DNA of 64,000 nucleotides from an uncultured Sunxiuqinia sp. (GCF_947495665.1 NZ_CANLZV010000005.1:1-64000); one strand, 5' to 3'. Positions 24,646 to 34,405 are shown, numbered from the stretch's first letter. Notes: generated by a model from the letters alone, not told the origin. A program made the numbers and translations.

Positions 24646-25899
24646 CTATAGATCAAAGGCTGCTTTGATGGTATCGACATAGTCGAGTTTTTCCCAGGTA
24701 AACAGTTCCACTTTCTTCTCAACCTTACCGAAATAAGGGGAATCAAAGGTTTTGGTAACCACAGCAGGCGTACGCCCCATGTGTCCGTAGGCCGCTGTTT
24801 CGCGGTAAATCGGGTTACGAAGCTTCAGGCGCTCTTCGATGGCTGCCGGACGCAGGTCGAAAATCTCCTGTACCTTTTTGGCAATTTGTCCGTCATCCAG
24901 CTTCACGTTGGCTTTTCCGTAGGTATCGATAAACAAACCTACCGGCTGAGCCACACCAATTGCGTAAGCCAGCTGAACCAACACCTCATCGGTCACGCCA
25001 GCGGCCACCAGGTTTTTGGCAATGTGACGGGCTGCATAAGCCGCCGAACGGTCTACTTTGGAAGGGTCTTTCCCGGAGAAAGCACCACCACCATGAGCTC
25101 CTTTTCCACCATAGGTATCCACAATAATTTTACGGCCGGTCAAGCCGGTATCGCCATGAGGTCCGCCAATCACAAACTTTCCGGTTGGGTTTACATGGTA
25201 GATAATATCGCTGCCAAACAAGGCTTTCACGCGCTCAGGAAGTTGAGCAATCACCCGTGGCATTAAAATCGTAATGACATCTTCCTTGATTTTCGCCAAC
25301 ATGGGCTCATCGGCATCAAACTCATCGTGCTGCGTTGAAACCACAATGGTATCAACACGTTTCGGGCTATGATCATCGTTGTATTCAATGGTTACCTGCG
25401 ACTTGGAATCCGGACGCAAGTAGGTCATTTCCTTTCCTTCGCGACGAATAACCGCCAGTTCCATCAAAATACGGTGCGATAATTCAAGAGGAAGCGGCAT
25501 GTAGTCATCGGTTTCCTTGCTGGCATAGCCAAACATCATTCCCTGGTCGCCGGCGCCCTGATCCATTTTATCGGTTTTATCCACCCCGCGGTTGATGTCG
25601 GGACTTTGTTCATGAATCGCCGTCAATACGCCGCAGGAGTCCCCATCGAAGCGGTAAGCGGCTTTGGTGTAGCCAATCTCGTTAATCACCTTACGGGCAG
25701 CTTCCTGCACATCTACGTAAGTTTTCGATTTTACCTCGCCGGCCAATACCACCTGTCCGGTTGTTACCAGAGTTTCAATCGCCACTTTAGAGTTGGGGTC
25801 AAAAGCCAGAAACTCATCCAGCAAGGCATCTGAAATCTGATCAGAAACTTTATCCGGATGCCCCTCGGATACTGATTCGCTTGTAAATAAATAACTCAT
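24646..25899 (-). CDS. metK: S-adenosylmethionine synthetase
   Basis: Cytoplasmic enzyme of 417 aa making S-adenosylmethionine from methionine and ATP. Conserved elements are the opening [30 protein letters not shown] (the GAGDQG methionine-site loop), [20 protein letters not shown] and [19 protein letters not shown] (P-loop-like GGGAFSGKD). ATG at 25899 is chosen since the family begins with MSYLFTSE; the longer reading adds residues from the leader RNA. The gene is monocistronic with a long structured leader starting from a consensus promoter at 26068. Confidence 0.97.
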   Translation of the reverse strand: MSYLFTSESVSEGHPDKVSDQISDALLDEFLAFDPNSKVAIETLVTTGQVVLAGEVKSKTYVDVQEAARKVINEIGYTKAAYRFDGDSCGVLTAIHEQSPDINRGVDKTDKMDQGAGDQGMMFGYASKETDDYMPLPLELSHRILMELAVIRREGKEMTYLRPDSKSQVTIEYNDDHSPKRVDTIVVSTQHDEFDADEPMLAKIKEDVITILMPRVIAQLPERVKALFGSDIIYHVNPTGKFVIGGPHGDTGLTGRKIIVDTYGGKGAHGGGAFSGKDPSKVDRSAAYAARHIAKNLVAAGVTDEVLVQLAYAIGVAQPVGLFIDTYGKANVKLDDGQIAKKVQEIFDLRPAAIEERLKLRNPIYRETAAYGHMGRTPAVVTKTFDSPYFGKVEKKVELFTWEKLDYVDTIKAAFDL

Positions 25900-26062
25900 A
25901 TCGAAGTATATTAAATGAACAACTTTGCCTGACACAAACTCATTGCGTCAGTCTAAAATCAGCGGTAAAAAAGGAGATTGAATGGAAATCCAAAAGGTAA
26001 AGCCGATTGCTTTAGCATTTTTTTAGTGTGGTTGCAATCAATCTCAAATCTTTCCACAATGA
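25900..26062 (-). promoter_or_regulatory. Structured metK 5' leader, candidate riboswitch
   Basis: The predicted transcript start (about 26062, from the TACATTTG promoter) leaves a leader of about 160 bases. It contains a 6-bp hairpin TAAAGC/GCTTTA (26009-26014 with 25998-26003) followed by a pyrimidine-rich stretch, and a 9-bp stem CTGACGCAA/TTGTGTCAG (25943-25951 with 25929-25937, one G-U) ending 29 bases before the ATG. I do not recognise the SAM-I core. A SAM-responsive element is plausible by position only. Confidence 0.4.
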
Positions 26063-26416
26063 TGGCACAAATGTACAATCTTTTTTTGGGATACAAAACA
26101 ATCAGAATCAGAGCATCAGCAAAAAGTTAAGCGAAGTAGTTGATGGCCTAAAACGAAAGAAAAAGCATATTATTCAGGGAGTAACCGGTTCGCCTAAAAA
26201 TTTCAAGCAAAAGTTATTCCCTCAGCAAACTCATTTCTCGGGAAAGTTAATCCACAAAAACCACTGCTTCGAATTATCAATCGTCGCATTTTAAAAGATT
26301 TTCCCGACATACTTGGGTTGATCCACGGTATCCTTGCCAGACACTGGATCTAAACTCACGACAACCTCAAAATCAGAAAAATACCATGCATCTTCACACG
26401 AAATTTAAATGGTAAT
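26063..26416. other. Intergenic region with metK promoter, otherwise empty
   Basis: Holds the metK promoter at its left end. The remainder up to the DUF493 gene is AT-rich and shows only a weak 6-bp inverted repeat GATCCA/TGGATC near 26322-26350. An 88-codon open frame on the plus strand overlaps the metK promoter and has no coding character. I see nothing else. Confidence 0.5.
26068..26075 (-). promoter_or_regulatory. metK: metK promoter, -7 element TACATTTG
   Basis: Perfect TAnnTTTG on the minus strand, preceded at 18 bases by TTTG, which fits the Bacteroidota -33 element. About 170 bases upstream of the metK ATG, implying a long leader. Confidence 0.65.
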
Positions 26417-26689
26417 TTACAGGACGATCACGCCTTCAATTTGCCCAACCTTCTCAGTTACCTCTACAATCTCATCCGCATTTTGCATGGTCGCCACGCA
26501 GGTAATGGCCACATGCGCAAGGTTGGAAGTATGTTTGTAGGAAATTTTGCCATGTTCAGGCAACAAGGCCTTAATTTGCTCCACATTGCCATCTTTGTTT
26601 GGGGTAATGAACTTAAACATGTATTCCAACGGCCAGGTTTCGCTCTCCATCAACCGATACCGCAAATTTTTATATTTATCTCGCTCCAT
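26417..26689 (-). CDS. DUF493 (YbeD-like) family protein
   Basis: A 90-aa cytoplasmic protein of the DUF493/YbeD family, small ferredoxin-like alpha/beta proteins of unclear, possibly regulatory, function. Recognisable segments are TWPLEYMFKFITPNKDGNVEQIKALLP and the strand pattern HVAITCVATMQNADEIVEVTEKVGQIEGVIVL. The start is set by an AAGGAG ribosome-binding site six bases before the ATG; a longer in-frame reading of 120 aa has no family similarity at its N-terminus. No operon partner. Confidence 0.75.
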   Translation of the reverse strand: MERDKYKNLRYRLMESETWPLEYMFKFITPNKDGNVEQIKALLPEHGKISYKHTSNLAHVAITCVATMQNADEIVEVTEKVGQIEGVIVL

Positions 26690-26695
26690 AATAAT

Positions 26696-26701
26696 CTCCT
26701 T
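26696..26701 (-). promoter_or_regulatory. AAGGAG ribosome-binding site deciding the DUF493 start
   Basis: Strong Shine-Dalgarno sequence, unusual in Bacteroidota, six bases before the ATG at 26689. It favours the 90-aa product over the longer open frame. Confidence 0.7.
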
Positions 26702-26915
26702 CCTAAGGTGCAACGCATCTGCTGCGCTTTTTGTTTGTCCCTTCAAACCTGAATAACTGCCAACCTCTGGCTTCAACATAAGCTACCGGGACGAATCACA
26801 TCTCGCGGCAACCTTTTATTGTCGAAAACGTTAGCTACTTAAAAGCAACAAACTTAACGACAAACTGACTGGTGAAAGCCAGGCTCCGGGAAATTCGCCA
26901 AAGAAAATCTAAAAA

Positions 26916-27896
26916 ATGGAAAAAATGAAAGCCATAGCTTATAAAAGATACGGGGGACCGGAAGTGCTGGAACTCGTAGAGGTAGAAAAGCCAAGCCCAA
27001 AAACCCATGAGGTGCTCGTAAAAATACAGGCCACTACCGTAACAACCACCGAATGCTACTTCCGCCAAGGCAAACCATTTATGACCCGGCTGTTCACCGG
27101 ACTTGTGAAACCCAAAATCAACCGGCTGGGAGAAGAGCTGGCAGGTGAAATTGAAGCCGTAGGGCAAGAGGTTCAACGCTTTAAAAAGGGCGATCTGGTA
27201 TTTGGAACAGCAGGACCCGAATTTGGAGCCAATGCCGAATACATTTGCCTCCCCGAGGAAGGGGTTCTGGCCCCAAAGCCGGCCGGGATTAGTCCGGAAG
27301 AAGCCGCTGCCAGCGTGGATGGCTTTTTAACGGCTCTACCCTTTCTCCGCGATACCGGCAAAATCAAACCAGGCCAACGCGTGCTGATTTACGGAGCTTC
27401 CGGAAGTGTTGGTTCTTCGGCCGTTCAGTTGGCCAAGTACTTCGGCGCAGAAGTAACAGCTGTTTGCAGCAGCACCAATATTGAGTTGGTTAAATCGCTT
27501 GGAGCAGACAAGGCCATTGACTATTCTGCAGAAGATTTTACGCAAAACGGGCAAACTTACGATATCATACTGGATGCGGTGGGAAAAATCCGCTTTCCTC
27601 AAGTTAAGAAAGTACTGAGTCCGAACGGTACCTTTCTGGAAGTGGCTATTGGTCTGGGCGTTCTTCCAAACGTGCTATGGACTTCGCTCGTTGGAAAACA
27701 AAAAGTGAAGATTGCCGCCACAGGCTTGCGCCCTCCAAAAGAAAGAGCCAAAGACCTGCTTCTGCTGAAAGAACTGCTGGAAACCGGCCAAGTAAAACCA
27801 GTCATTGACCGGACTTACGCGCTGGAGCAAATTGCTCAGGCGCACACCTATGTCGACCAGGGACATAAAAAAGGCAATGTGGCCATTGTTGTTTAG
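26916..27896 (+). CDS. NAD(P)-dependent zinc-free alcohol dehydrogenase/quinone oxidoreductase-like
   Basis: Medium-chain dehydrogenase/reductase of 326 aa. The N-terminal GroES-like domain (MKAIAYKRYGGPEVLELVEVEKP, GEELAGEIEAVGQEVQRFKKGDLVFG) is followed by a Rossmann fold with the nucleotide motif VLIYGASGSVGSSAVQLAKYFGAEVTAVCS (about 155-185). The zinc-binding cysteine cluster of classical alcohol dehydrogenases is absent, placing it with the quinone oxidoreductase-type enzymes. A second ATG three codons in (MKAIAYK) is an equally good start. Substrate unknown; monocistronic. Confidence 0.8.
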   Translation: MEKMKAIAYKRYGGPEVLELVEVEKPSPKTHEVLVKIQATTVTTTECYFRQGKPFMTRLFTGLVKPKINRLGEELAGEIEAVGQEVQRFKKGDLVFGTAGPEFGANAEYICLPEEGVLAPKPAGISPEEAAASVDGFLTALPFLRDTGKIKPGQRVLIYGASGSVGSSAVQLAKYFGAEVTAVCSSTNIELVKSLGADKAIDYSAEDFTQNGQTYDIILDAVGKIRFPQVKKVLSPNGTFLEVAIGLGVLPNVLWTSLVGKQKVKIAATGLRPPKERAKDLLLLKELLETGQVKPVIDRTYALEQIAQAHTYVDQGHKKGNVAIVV

Positions 27897-28032
27897 CCCC
27901 AAGCCCGGCAAGCCTCCCCGCTGCTATACTTGCTTTCGCCCCCAATTGTGTGGAAGAAATAAAAGCTCTTCAGGAATTCATCCTTCACAAAAACTTTGTA
28001 AACTTACTGTGCCAAATATTTAATCCAACACG

Positions 28033-30663
28033 ATGCACACTCTTCTTTCACGGTTTCTGCAAACACTGGTTTTCCTATGTCTTGTCACTTCCGGCTCAGC
28101 TCAGCAAGTCTCCTGGCCCACACCAACCCGCGAATCAAAACCATGGACACGCTGGTGGTGGATGGGCAACGCGGTTGACCAGGAAAACATCACACGCGAG
28201 TTGCAGGAAATGGCCCGAGCAGGAATTGGTGGGGTTGAAATAACCCCCATCTATGGGGTCCAAGGCGAAGATCAGCGGTTTATTGAATTCCTTTCGCCCG
28301 AATTTTCAGACCTGATTCGCTACACCGTCAACCAAGCCCACGGTTTGGGAATGGGTGTGGACCTTCCTCCCGGAAGTGGCTGGCGCTGCGGAGGTCCGTT
28401 TGTTCCGGAAGAAAAAGGCTTGTGGTCGTTGGAAATACAGCAAACGGAACTGCGTGAAGGTGAAAAGTGGCAAGCACCAAACAAGCTATCCGGTCGGTTG
28501 GCTGCCGCTTCTTTTGTCAATTCCAAAGGAGAAACAACGGTACTGAATACTGCCGGGCAATTTACCGCACCTCAAAACGGCACCGTTTACCTGGCACTAC
28601 GCCAGAAGAATAAAGACAAGGTAAAACGCCCCTCACAAGGAGGTGAAGGTTGGGCGATTGATACTTTTGACCAAACAATTTCGAACTGGTATTTCAATGA
28701 ATTCTGGAACAAACTGGGGATTGACGAAGGTTTGCTTCGTTGCTTTTTTCACGATTCGTTTGAATATACCGGTGACTTTACCCCCCATTTCACCGAGGAA
28801 TTCCGCAAGCGAAGAGGTTACGACCTGGCACAATACCTGCATGTGCTGACCGACGACTATCCCGACAAAGAGCTGGTTGCCCGTGTCAAATCAGATTACC
28901 GGCAAACGCTGTCCGACTTGGTGCTGGAGTCCTTTATCCAACCCATGACTGCCTGGGCCAACAGCCATCAAAGTATGAACCGCAACCAGGCACACGGTTC
29001 GCCCGGAAACATTCTGGATTTGTATGCTGCCTGCGACATTCCCGAAACAGAGATTTTCAAAACAATTGAGCCGGGTACGGTCCGTATTTTTGTCAATAAA
29101 TTTGCGTCTTCAGCCGCCCATGTTACCGGTCAAAAGCTGGTTTCAGCAGAAAGCTTCACTTGGCTCAATGAGCACTGGACAGTAAATACTTCAGACATGG
29201 TGCGGGCAACCAACCGACTTTTTCTGGCAGGCGTAAACCACCTGTTTTTTCATGGCACCTGCTATTCGCCGGCTGATGCCCCATGGCCCGGATGGTTATT
29301 CTATGCCTCTACCCAGGTGAACAACCGCAACCCCTTGTGGCGTGAGCTTCCTGCCTTGTTTCAATACATCGAACGTTCTCAGAGCCTGCTTCAGCAAGCC
29401 AGTCCGCAAAACGACCTGCTGGTGTATTGGCCTTATTTTGACGTGGCAGCCAGCGAAGGACGGCTTTTCAACAACCTGAACATTGATAAAGGTGATCAGG
29501 CCTCCTGGTTTAGCGACTTTCCACTGGCCGGGCTTTCCGAAAAACTGACCAAGGCCGGATACAGTTTCGACTACATCTCCGACAAGCAATTGCTAAACTG
29601 CCGGATTCAGGAGGGTGAAATCGCTACGGAAGGAAAAGCCCGGTATAAGGCCGTGGTAGTTCCCAAAACGGCTTATATGCCTTTGGCAACCATGCAGCAA
29701 CTGGTGCAGTTGGTGGCAAGTGGTGCAAAGGTATTTTTTGATGAAAGCTTGCCGAAAAGTGTTCCCGGCCTGGCCAACCTTCACGAGCGGGAACAGCAAC
29801 TGATGAAACTTCAGTTAAGCCTGTCTCCCGAAAAAACGACTGGGAAAGTACTGGAACTACTTGCAGGTTCCGGGATTCGGGGAGAAGTTTCGCTGACCGA
29901 AAACGGATTTTATTATCGCAAAATGAAGCTGGGCCATGATGATTTGTATTGGATTGTCAATTCCACAACCGATCAGAAAGACGCCTGGCTTAGCTTGAAT
30001 GCTTCAGCCCGATCCTATGTTTTTATGAATCCGATGAACGGCGAAATTACGCTCGCCGGGCAAAAAGGAGATTCGGTCCGGATTCAACTCGAATCAGAGC
30101 AGGCACTGTTTATCCTCTGCTCCAGGAACAAGGCAAAGGCACCGGATTATCGCTACGAAAATTCCGACCAAATGCCCCATGAAGCTGGTTCGCTCTGGAA
30201 AGTTGAGTTCATTGAGGGCGGCCCCGTATTCCCCGGCAACCTGCAAACCGACGAGCTGCTGTCGTGGACTAAAATGGGTGACATGGAAACCCGTCGTTTT
30301 GCCGGAACAGTGCGCTACACCACCCTATTTAACCGCGACCAAACCGAAAAAGAGGCTTTGCTGGACTTGGGACTTGTGAAAGATTGTGCCCGGGTAATCC
30401 TTAATGGCAAAGACTTTGGAACTTTGCTAGGCCCAGTGTACAAGGTGAAAGTAGACAACCTGGTGCCCGGGAAAAACATCCTGCAGGTTGAAGTGACCAA
30501 CGTGGCTGCAAACCGCATCCGCGACTTAGACCGCCGGGGAATTGTCTGGCGTAAGTTTCATGACATCAATTTTGTAAACATCAACTACCAGCCCTTTGAC
30601 GCTTCTTCCTGGGAAATCAAGGATGCCGGCTTATTAGGCCCAGTGTTCTTAAAAGCGTTTTAG
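28033..30663 (+). CDS. Glycoside hydrolase, GH106 (alpha-L-rhamnosidase) type
   Basis: Secreted glycosidase of 876 aa with a Sec signal peptide (about 1-23, GSAQ). The N-terminal region has the family opening PWTRWWWMGNAVDQENITRE, AGIGGVEITPIYG and LGMGVDLPPGSGWRCGGP, characteristic of GH106 alpha-L-rhamnosidase-type barrels. The centre carries further barrel segments (FFHDSFEYTGDFTPHF, SAESFTWLNEHW, NHLFFHGTCYSPADAPWPGW). The C-terminus (about 730-876) is a galactose-binding-like beta-sandwich with LDLGLVKDCARVILNGKDFG. GH106 enzymes with known structure are longer (over 1000 aa), so an accessory domain is missing or specificity differs. A near-consensus -7 (AAACTTTG, 27991-27998) lies 34 bases upstream. 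Not in an obvious PUL. Confidence 0.75.
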   Translation: MHTLLSRFLQTLVFLCLVTSGSAQQVSWPTPTRESKPWTRWWWMGNAVDQENITRELQEMARAGIGGVEITPIYGVQGEDQRFIEFLSPEFSDLIRYTVNQAHGLGMGVDLPPGSGWRCGGPFVPEEKGLWSLEIQQTELREGEKWQAPNKLSGRLAAASFVNSKGETTVLNTAGQFTAPQNGTVYLALRQKNKDKVKRPSQGGEGWAIDTFDQTISNWYFNEFWNKLGIDEGLLRCFFHDSFEYTGDFTPHFTEEFRKRRGYDLAQYLHVLTDDYPDKELVARVKSDYRQTLSDLVLESFIQPMTAWANSHQSMNRNQAHGSPGNILDLYAACDIPETEIFKTIEPGTVRIFVNKFASSAAHVTGQKLVSAESFTWLNEHWTVNTSDMVRATNRLFLAGVNHLFFHGTCYSPADAPWPGWLFYASTQVNNRNPLWRELPALFQYIERSQSLLQQASPQNDLLVYWPYFDVAASEGRLFNNLNIDKGDQASWFSDFPLAGLSEKLTKAGYSFDYISDKQLLNCRIQEGEIATEGKARYKAVVVPKTAYMPLATMQQLVQLVASGAKVFFDESLPKSVPGLANLHEREQQLMKLQLSLSPEKTTGKVLELLAGSGIRGEVSLTENGFYYRKMKLGHDDLYWIVNSTTDQKDAWLSLNASARSYVFMNPMNGEITLAGQKGDSVRIQLESEQALFILCSRNKAKAPDYRYENSDQMPHEAGSLWKVEFIEGGPVFPGNLQTDELLSWTKMGDMETRRFAGTVRYTTLFNRDQTEKEALLDLGLVKDCARVILNGKDFGTLLGPVYKVKVDNLVPGKNILQVEVTNVAANRIRDLDRRGIVWRKFHDINFVNINYQPFDASSWEIKDAGLLGPVFLKAF

Positions 30664-30845
30664 GAGCCATTCTCCAGGCTCAAAAATGCCCTCAGATTGA
30701 TGAAGTGACAGACATTTACAGGGAAGAATCACGTCTTTTTTATTTTGATTTAAATCAATCTTAACCGAGAACTATTTTAGCCGATAAATAGTTATATTAG
30801 CCTGGTCAGAGATTATGATTTACACTGTTTTGAGAATATACATTG

Positions 30846-32879
30846 ATGCTTATACCAACTAATACGCGCCTGCTTTTTTTTGCTGTTTTTTTCCTAACTC
30901 TTTACACTGGGTTAGCGCATAGCTCCCATCAGGAAAACTTGAATGACTTGTTAGCAGATACACAGGGAGATTCGGCCAAAGCAGAACTTTTAAAGAAGTT
31001 GGCGCAGTCTTCGTTGGAAAAAAACAAATCCGTATACTTCTACACCTCAGCCCTGGAGTTTGAGAAAGACTCTTTCCAACGCGCATTCATACTGGATAAA
31101 ATTGGGGTTTTCAACTGGCAACTGGGCAACTTTCAGGAAGCCATTAATTATTTCAACCAATCCCATGCCCTCTTTACCGAGCTGAATGACAGCCTGTGGC
31201 TGGGGAAGGTACTTAACAACATCGCCGTCGTCAATTGGGGCATGGGCAACAGCATCGATGCACTCAGGCATTACCAGAAAGCACTTACCATCCGCGAAGC
31301 CATCAATGACACGAATGGCGTCTCCAAAGTGATGAACAACATGGGCCTGGTTTACCAGGAATGGGGCTTGTACGACAAAGCTTACGAACTTCACTACCAG
31401 GCACTGGAACAAGCCAGGCAGATAAAGAGCATGAGTTCGGTGGCTTATTCGTATGCCAACATTGGCAATTGCTACGAGAAAATGAATGAGCTGGACAAGG
31501 CGCTAAAAAATTACACCCAAGCACTGGATATTCTTACGGAAAAGGAGGACGACAATCCTTCCTATTCGTTTGTATCGGTCAATATTGCGAATGTCTACAG
31601 CAAAATGAACCAGCTGGATTCGGCTCAGTATCATTACCGTCAGGCGGTGAAATACGGCATTCAAATGAACAACCTCAACCGGATTGCCATTGCTGAACAT
31701 CACTTGGGACACAATTTTTTGCACCTTAACCAGCTGGATTCGGCCCGGTACTATACGCAAAAAAGCCTGAAGCTTTCGCAAGAAAAAAACTACGCCGGAT
31801 TGATTCGCGACAACCTTTTTGTTTTAGCTGAAATGGCCGAAAAAGAAGGACAGACGACTAATGCCCTGAAGTATTACAAACAAGCATCAGCCCTGAAGGA
31901 CAGTCTTTTTAGTGCAGAAGAACTCACGAAGTTTAATGACCTTCAGGTCAAGTATTTCACCGAACAACAGGAAAAGGAAAACCAGATTTTAAGGACAAAC
32001 AATGAGCTTCAGCGGGTAACCATCCGGCAACAAAAAATGGTCAGTCACATTCTCATTACCGGTGGTGTGCTGGTCTTGCTGATTTTAGTTGTTGTAGCCC
32101 GAAGTCGCATATCCTTGAAAAAGCTGAGTGTGCGTCTTGAAAAGTCGGAAGCCGAATTGCGAAAAGTAAATGCCGATAAAGACAAGTTTTTCACCATCAT
32201 TGCACACGACCTGAAAAGCCCTTTCAATGGATTTTTGGGAACCACCGATCTGCTAGTCAATAATTTTGACGACCTACCCCCCGGTACCATCAAGAAGTTC
32301 CTGGTAGCCCTAAAAGATTCTTCTTCCAACCTGTATGCCTTGTTGGAAAGTTTACTGCAATGGGCACAAGTTCAAACGGAAACCATGCAATACCAGTTTG
32401 AAAAGATTGATGTGCATGAAATTGGAATGAATGTAAGTCAGCTACTTGAAAGCAACGCTGCCCAGAAAGAAATCAGCCTGGTCCGTAAAATCCAGAAAGA
32501 CACCCTGGCTTATGGCGACGAAAAATCCGTTTCCAGTGTTCTTCGGAACCTGGTTTCCAACGCCATCAAGTACACCAACCCGGGAGGTGAGGTGGTGATC
32601 GAAACCGTGAAAAAAGCAAACTACATTGAAATTTCAGTGTCAGACAACGGTATCGGTATGAATAAACAAACCCGCGACAAACTCTTCGACATCACCCAGA
32701 TGATTTCCCAACACGGCACCCAAAGCGAACAGGGAACGGGCTTGGGACTTATCCTTAGCAAAGAGTTTATTACAAAGAACAAGGGACAAATCTGGCTTGA
32801 AAGCGAACCCGGAAAAGGCAGTAAGTTCACCTTTACTTTGCCGGTATCCAATCACCAGAACGAGAATACGCCAAGCTAA
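30846..32879 (+). CDS. TPR-repeat sensor histidine kinase
   Basis: Membrane histidine kinase of 677 aa. Signal sequence (about 1-25), at least six tetratricopeptide repeats in the periplasm (about 60-370, e.g. GNFQEAINYFNQSHALF, GNSIDALRHYQKALTI, LYDKAYELHYQALEQA, NELDKALKNYTQALDI), a membrane helix (about 395-418) and a short coiled coil. HisKA follows with His454 in FTIIAHDLKSPFNGFLG, and an ATPase with NLVSNAIKYTNPGG, DNGIGMNKQTRDKLF and QGTGLGLILSKEFI. The reading begins at ATG 30846; the TTG immediately before is not needed. No response regulator is adjacent, so the partner is encoded elsewhere. The TPR sensor probably reads protein or envelope signals, which is inference. Confidence 0.85.
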   Translation: MLIPTNTRLLFFAVFFLTLYTGLAHSSHQENLNDLLADTQGDSAKAELLKKLAQSSLEKNKSVYFYTSALEFEKDSFQRAFILDKIGVFNWQLGNFQEAINYFNQSHALFTELNDSLWLGKVLNNIAVVNWGMGNSIDALRHYQKALTIREAINDTNGVSKVMNNMGLVYQEWGLYDKAYELHYQALEQARQIKSMSSVAYSYANIGNCYEKMNELDKALKNYTQALDILTEKEDDNPSYSFVSVNIANVYSKMNQLDSAQYHYRQAVKYGIQMNNLNRIAIAEHHLGHNFLHLNQLDSARYYTQKSLKLSQEKNYAGLIRDNLFVLAEMAEKEGQTTNALKYYKQASALKDSLFSAEELTKFNDLQVKYFTEQQEKENQILRTNNELQRVTIRQQKMVSHILITGGVLVLLILVVVARSRISLKKLSVRLEKSEAELRKVNADKDKFFTIIAHDLKSPFNGFLGTTDLLVNNFDDLPPGTIKKFLVALKDSSSNLYALLESLLQWAQVQTETMQYQFEKIDVHEIGMNVSQLLESNAAQKEISLVRKIQKDTLAYGDEKSVSSVLRNLVSNAIKYTNPGGEVVIETVKKANYIEISVSDNGIGMNKQTRDKLFDITQMISQHGTQSEQGTGLGLILSKEFITKNKGQIWLESEPGKGSKFTFTLPVSNHQNENTPS

Positions 32880-32961
32880 GGGCTGAAGCCAGCACGTTGC
32901 ATAAACAAGTTTTTCTTCCAACCATCGCTTTTCCAATCGGTGAAAAATTAATTCCGCCTAT

Positions 32962-32969
32962 TACCTTTG
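32962..32969 (+). promoter_or_regulatory. -7 promoter element TACCTTTG
   Basis: Perfect TAnnTTTG match 25 bases before the ATG of the lipocalin-like lipoprotein gene. Confidence 0.65.
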
Positions 32970-32994
32970 CCTGTCAACTAAAAATAAGAAAGCC

Positions 32995-33378
32995 ATGAAC
33001 ACACACATCGAAAACAGTTCCCCACAAATCCGTGCCGGACTCGGTATTCTGGCAGCAGCAGTCCTACTTTTACTTTCAGCATGCAGCAATCCCAAAGATC
33101 AGCTCATTGGATCGTGGACACAATCCATTCCCGGACAGGAACCCAAAGTACAAGGATTTGAATTGAAGGAAGATGGCAAGGCTTCATCGATTAACATGAG
33201 CACCTTACAATACAAAAGCTGGAGCAATACCGACACACAGCTCATACTCTCAGGAAAAAGCATTGGCAACGGAGTAAGCTTCGATTTCACCGACACCCTG
33301 TTAATTCAGAAAATTACAGCCGACTCACTCATTTTAAAAAGGGGACAAGGACAATGGAGCTACACACGCCAGCAATAA
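32995..33378 (+). CDS. Lipocalin-like lipoprotein
   Basis: A 127-aa lipoprotein with lipobox LLLLSAC and Cys30 after an unusually long polar N-terminus (MNTHIENSSPQIRAG). The mature domain opens with DQLIGSWTQ, followed by beta strands with FELKEDGKASSINMSTLQYKSWS, TQLILSGKSIG and SLILKRGQGQWSYTR, the pattern of small Bacteroidota 'lipocalin-like' proteins whose ligands are unknown. Has its own promoter; faces the convergent glycosyltransferase gene with only 16 bases between stops. Confidence 0.65.
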   Translation: MNTHIENSSPQIRAGLGILAAAVLLLLSACSNPKDQLIGSWTQSIPGQEPKVQGFELKEDGKASSINMSTLQYKSWSNTDTQLILSGKSIGNGVSFDFTDTLLIQKITADSLILKRGQGQWSYTRQQ

Positions 33379-33394
33379 GGTTCAAGCAGCTCCG

Positions 33395-34396
33395 CTAGGC
33401 CATCAGCAGAAAATCGGAACCTGCCTGGTAGTTGCGCTCCAGCAGGAAGTTGGTTATTTTTTCGCGGGCACCACGATTGCCCACCATCGACAGGATAAAC
33501 TGCTGCCCCGGAGCTGGAATATCCACATACGAGCGACAGGCTTTTTCTGTGGTTTTACCGGCTTTCAAGTCGTAGTAGCCCGAAATCGTCAGGCCCTGCT
33601 CTTCCAGCAACCGGGCCCGTTGCCGCGCTTTGCGTCCGGCACCCCACACCCACAATTCCCTTTGCGGATGCGTACGCACAAACCAACGGGCAAAATAGTA
33701 CGCCTTGGTTTTGTAAAACGCCTCAGCACTATAGCGATCATCGGTACGGGTTAAACGGGTTTCCGAATCATGCCACTCGTGCAGCATTTCGGGCAGTTGG
33801 TAAAACCGGACACCGGCATCCAACCAACGTAGGAACAACTCATAATCTTCCGGAAAATCCCCCTCCCGGTAGTTCCCGTGCTTTCCAACCAGTTCGGCCC
33901 GAAACATCACCGTGGGCTGAATAATTGGAATCTCCACCAGCCGGTTCTGAAAAATGGCGTCAGAGGCGTGAAAGGAATTAACCCAGTTGACAAATCGCTC
34001 CAGTCCCTTTGATGGCAAGGGGGAAACATGCTTCACCTGGCAGCCCACCAAGCCTATATGCGGATGCTGCTGTAAAAACTGAAATTGCTTTTCCAGGCGT
34101 TCGGACAGCGACACATCATCAGCATCCATTCGGGCAATAAATGCTCCCCGGGCCTCCTGCATGCCTCGGTTCATGGCAAACACAACCCCCTGCTGATTTT
34201 CCTGAATGACTCGGACACGTGCATCAGTCTGAGCAAATTCGCGGCCAATTTCGCCACCGCGGTCGGTCGAATTATTATCTACCAGCAACAACTCAAAATC
34301 CGTGAATGTCTGATTCAAAATAGAGGTAACAGCACGATTTAGGGTATTTTCGGCCTGATAAAAAGGTAGGACAACGGAAACAGCACAAAAACTCAT
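33395..34396 (-). CDS. Family 2 glycosyltransferase
   Basis: GT-A fold transferase of 333 aa. Opening SVVLPFYQAENTLNRAVTSIL and LLLVDNNSTD form the nucleotide-sugar site; the metal-binding DxD is MDADD (D91-D94). FPEDYELFLRWLDAG is the typical acceptor-side ED motif. Past residue ~240 the C-terminal part (LWVWGAGRKARQRARLLEEQGLTISGYYDLK) resembles a small Rossmann-like extension with a GAGRKAR nucleotide loop, which is not part of the core GT2 fold. It begins 9 bases after gldA, so the two are co-transcribed. The acceptor is unknown. Confidence 0.8.
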   Translation of the reverse strand: MSFCAVSVVLPFYQAENTLNRAVTSILNQTFTDFELLLVDNNSTDRGGEIGREFAQTDARVRVIQENQQGVVFAMNRGMQEARGAFIARMDADDVSLSERLEKQFQFLQQHPHIGLVGCQVKHVSPLPSKGLERFVNWVNSFHASDAIFQNRLVEIPIIQPTVMFRAELVGKHGNYREGDFPEDYELFLRWLDAGVRFYQLPEMLHEWHDSETRLTRTDDRYSAEAFYKTKAYYFARWFVRTHPQRELWVWGAGRKARQRARLLEEQGLTISGYYDLKAGKTTEKACRSYVDIPAPGQQFILSMVGNRGAREKITNFLLERNYQAGSDFLLMA

Positions 34397-34405
34397 AGGC
34401 AGAAA

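Noticed and set aside
25900-26062. Classical SAM-I riboswitch in the metK leader
   Set aside because: The four-way junction and conserved core were not found by eye; recorded only as an unclassified structured leader.
26028-26294. 88-codon plus-strand frame starting with a non-ATG codon
   Set aside because: It overlaps the metK promoter and leader on the opposite strand and has no recognisable content.
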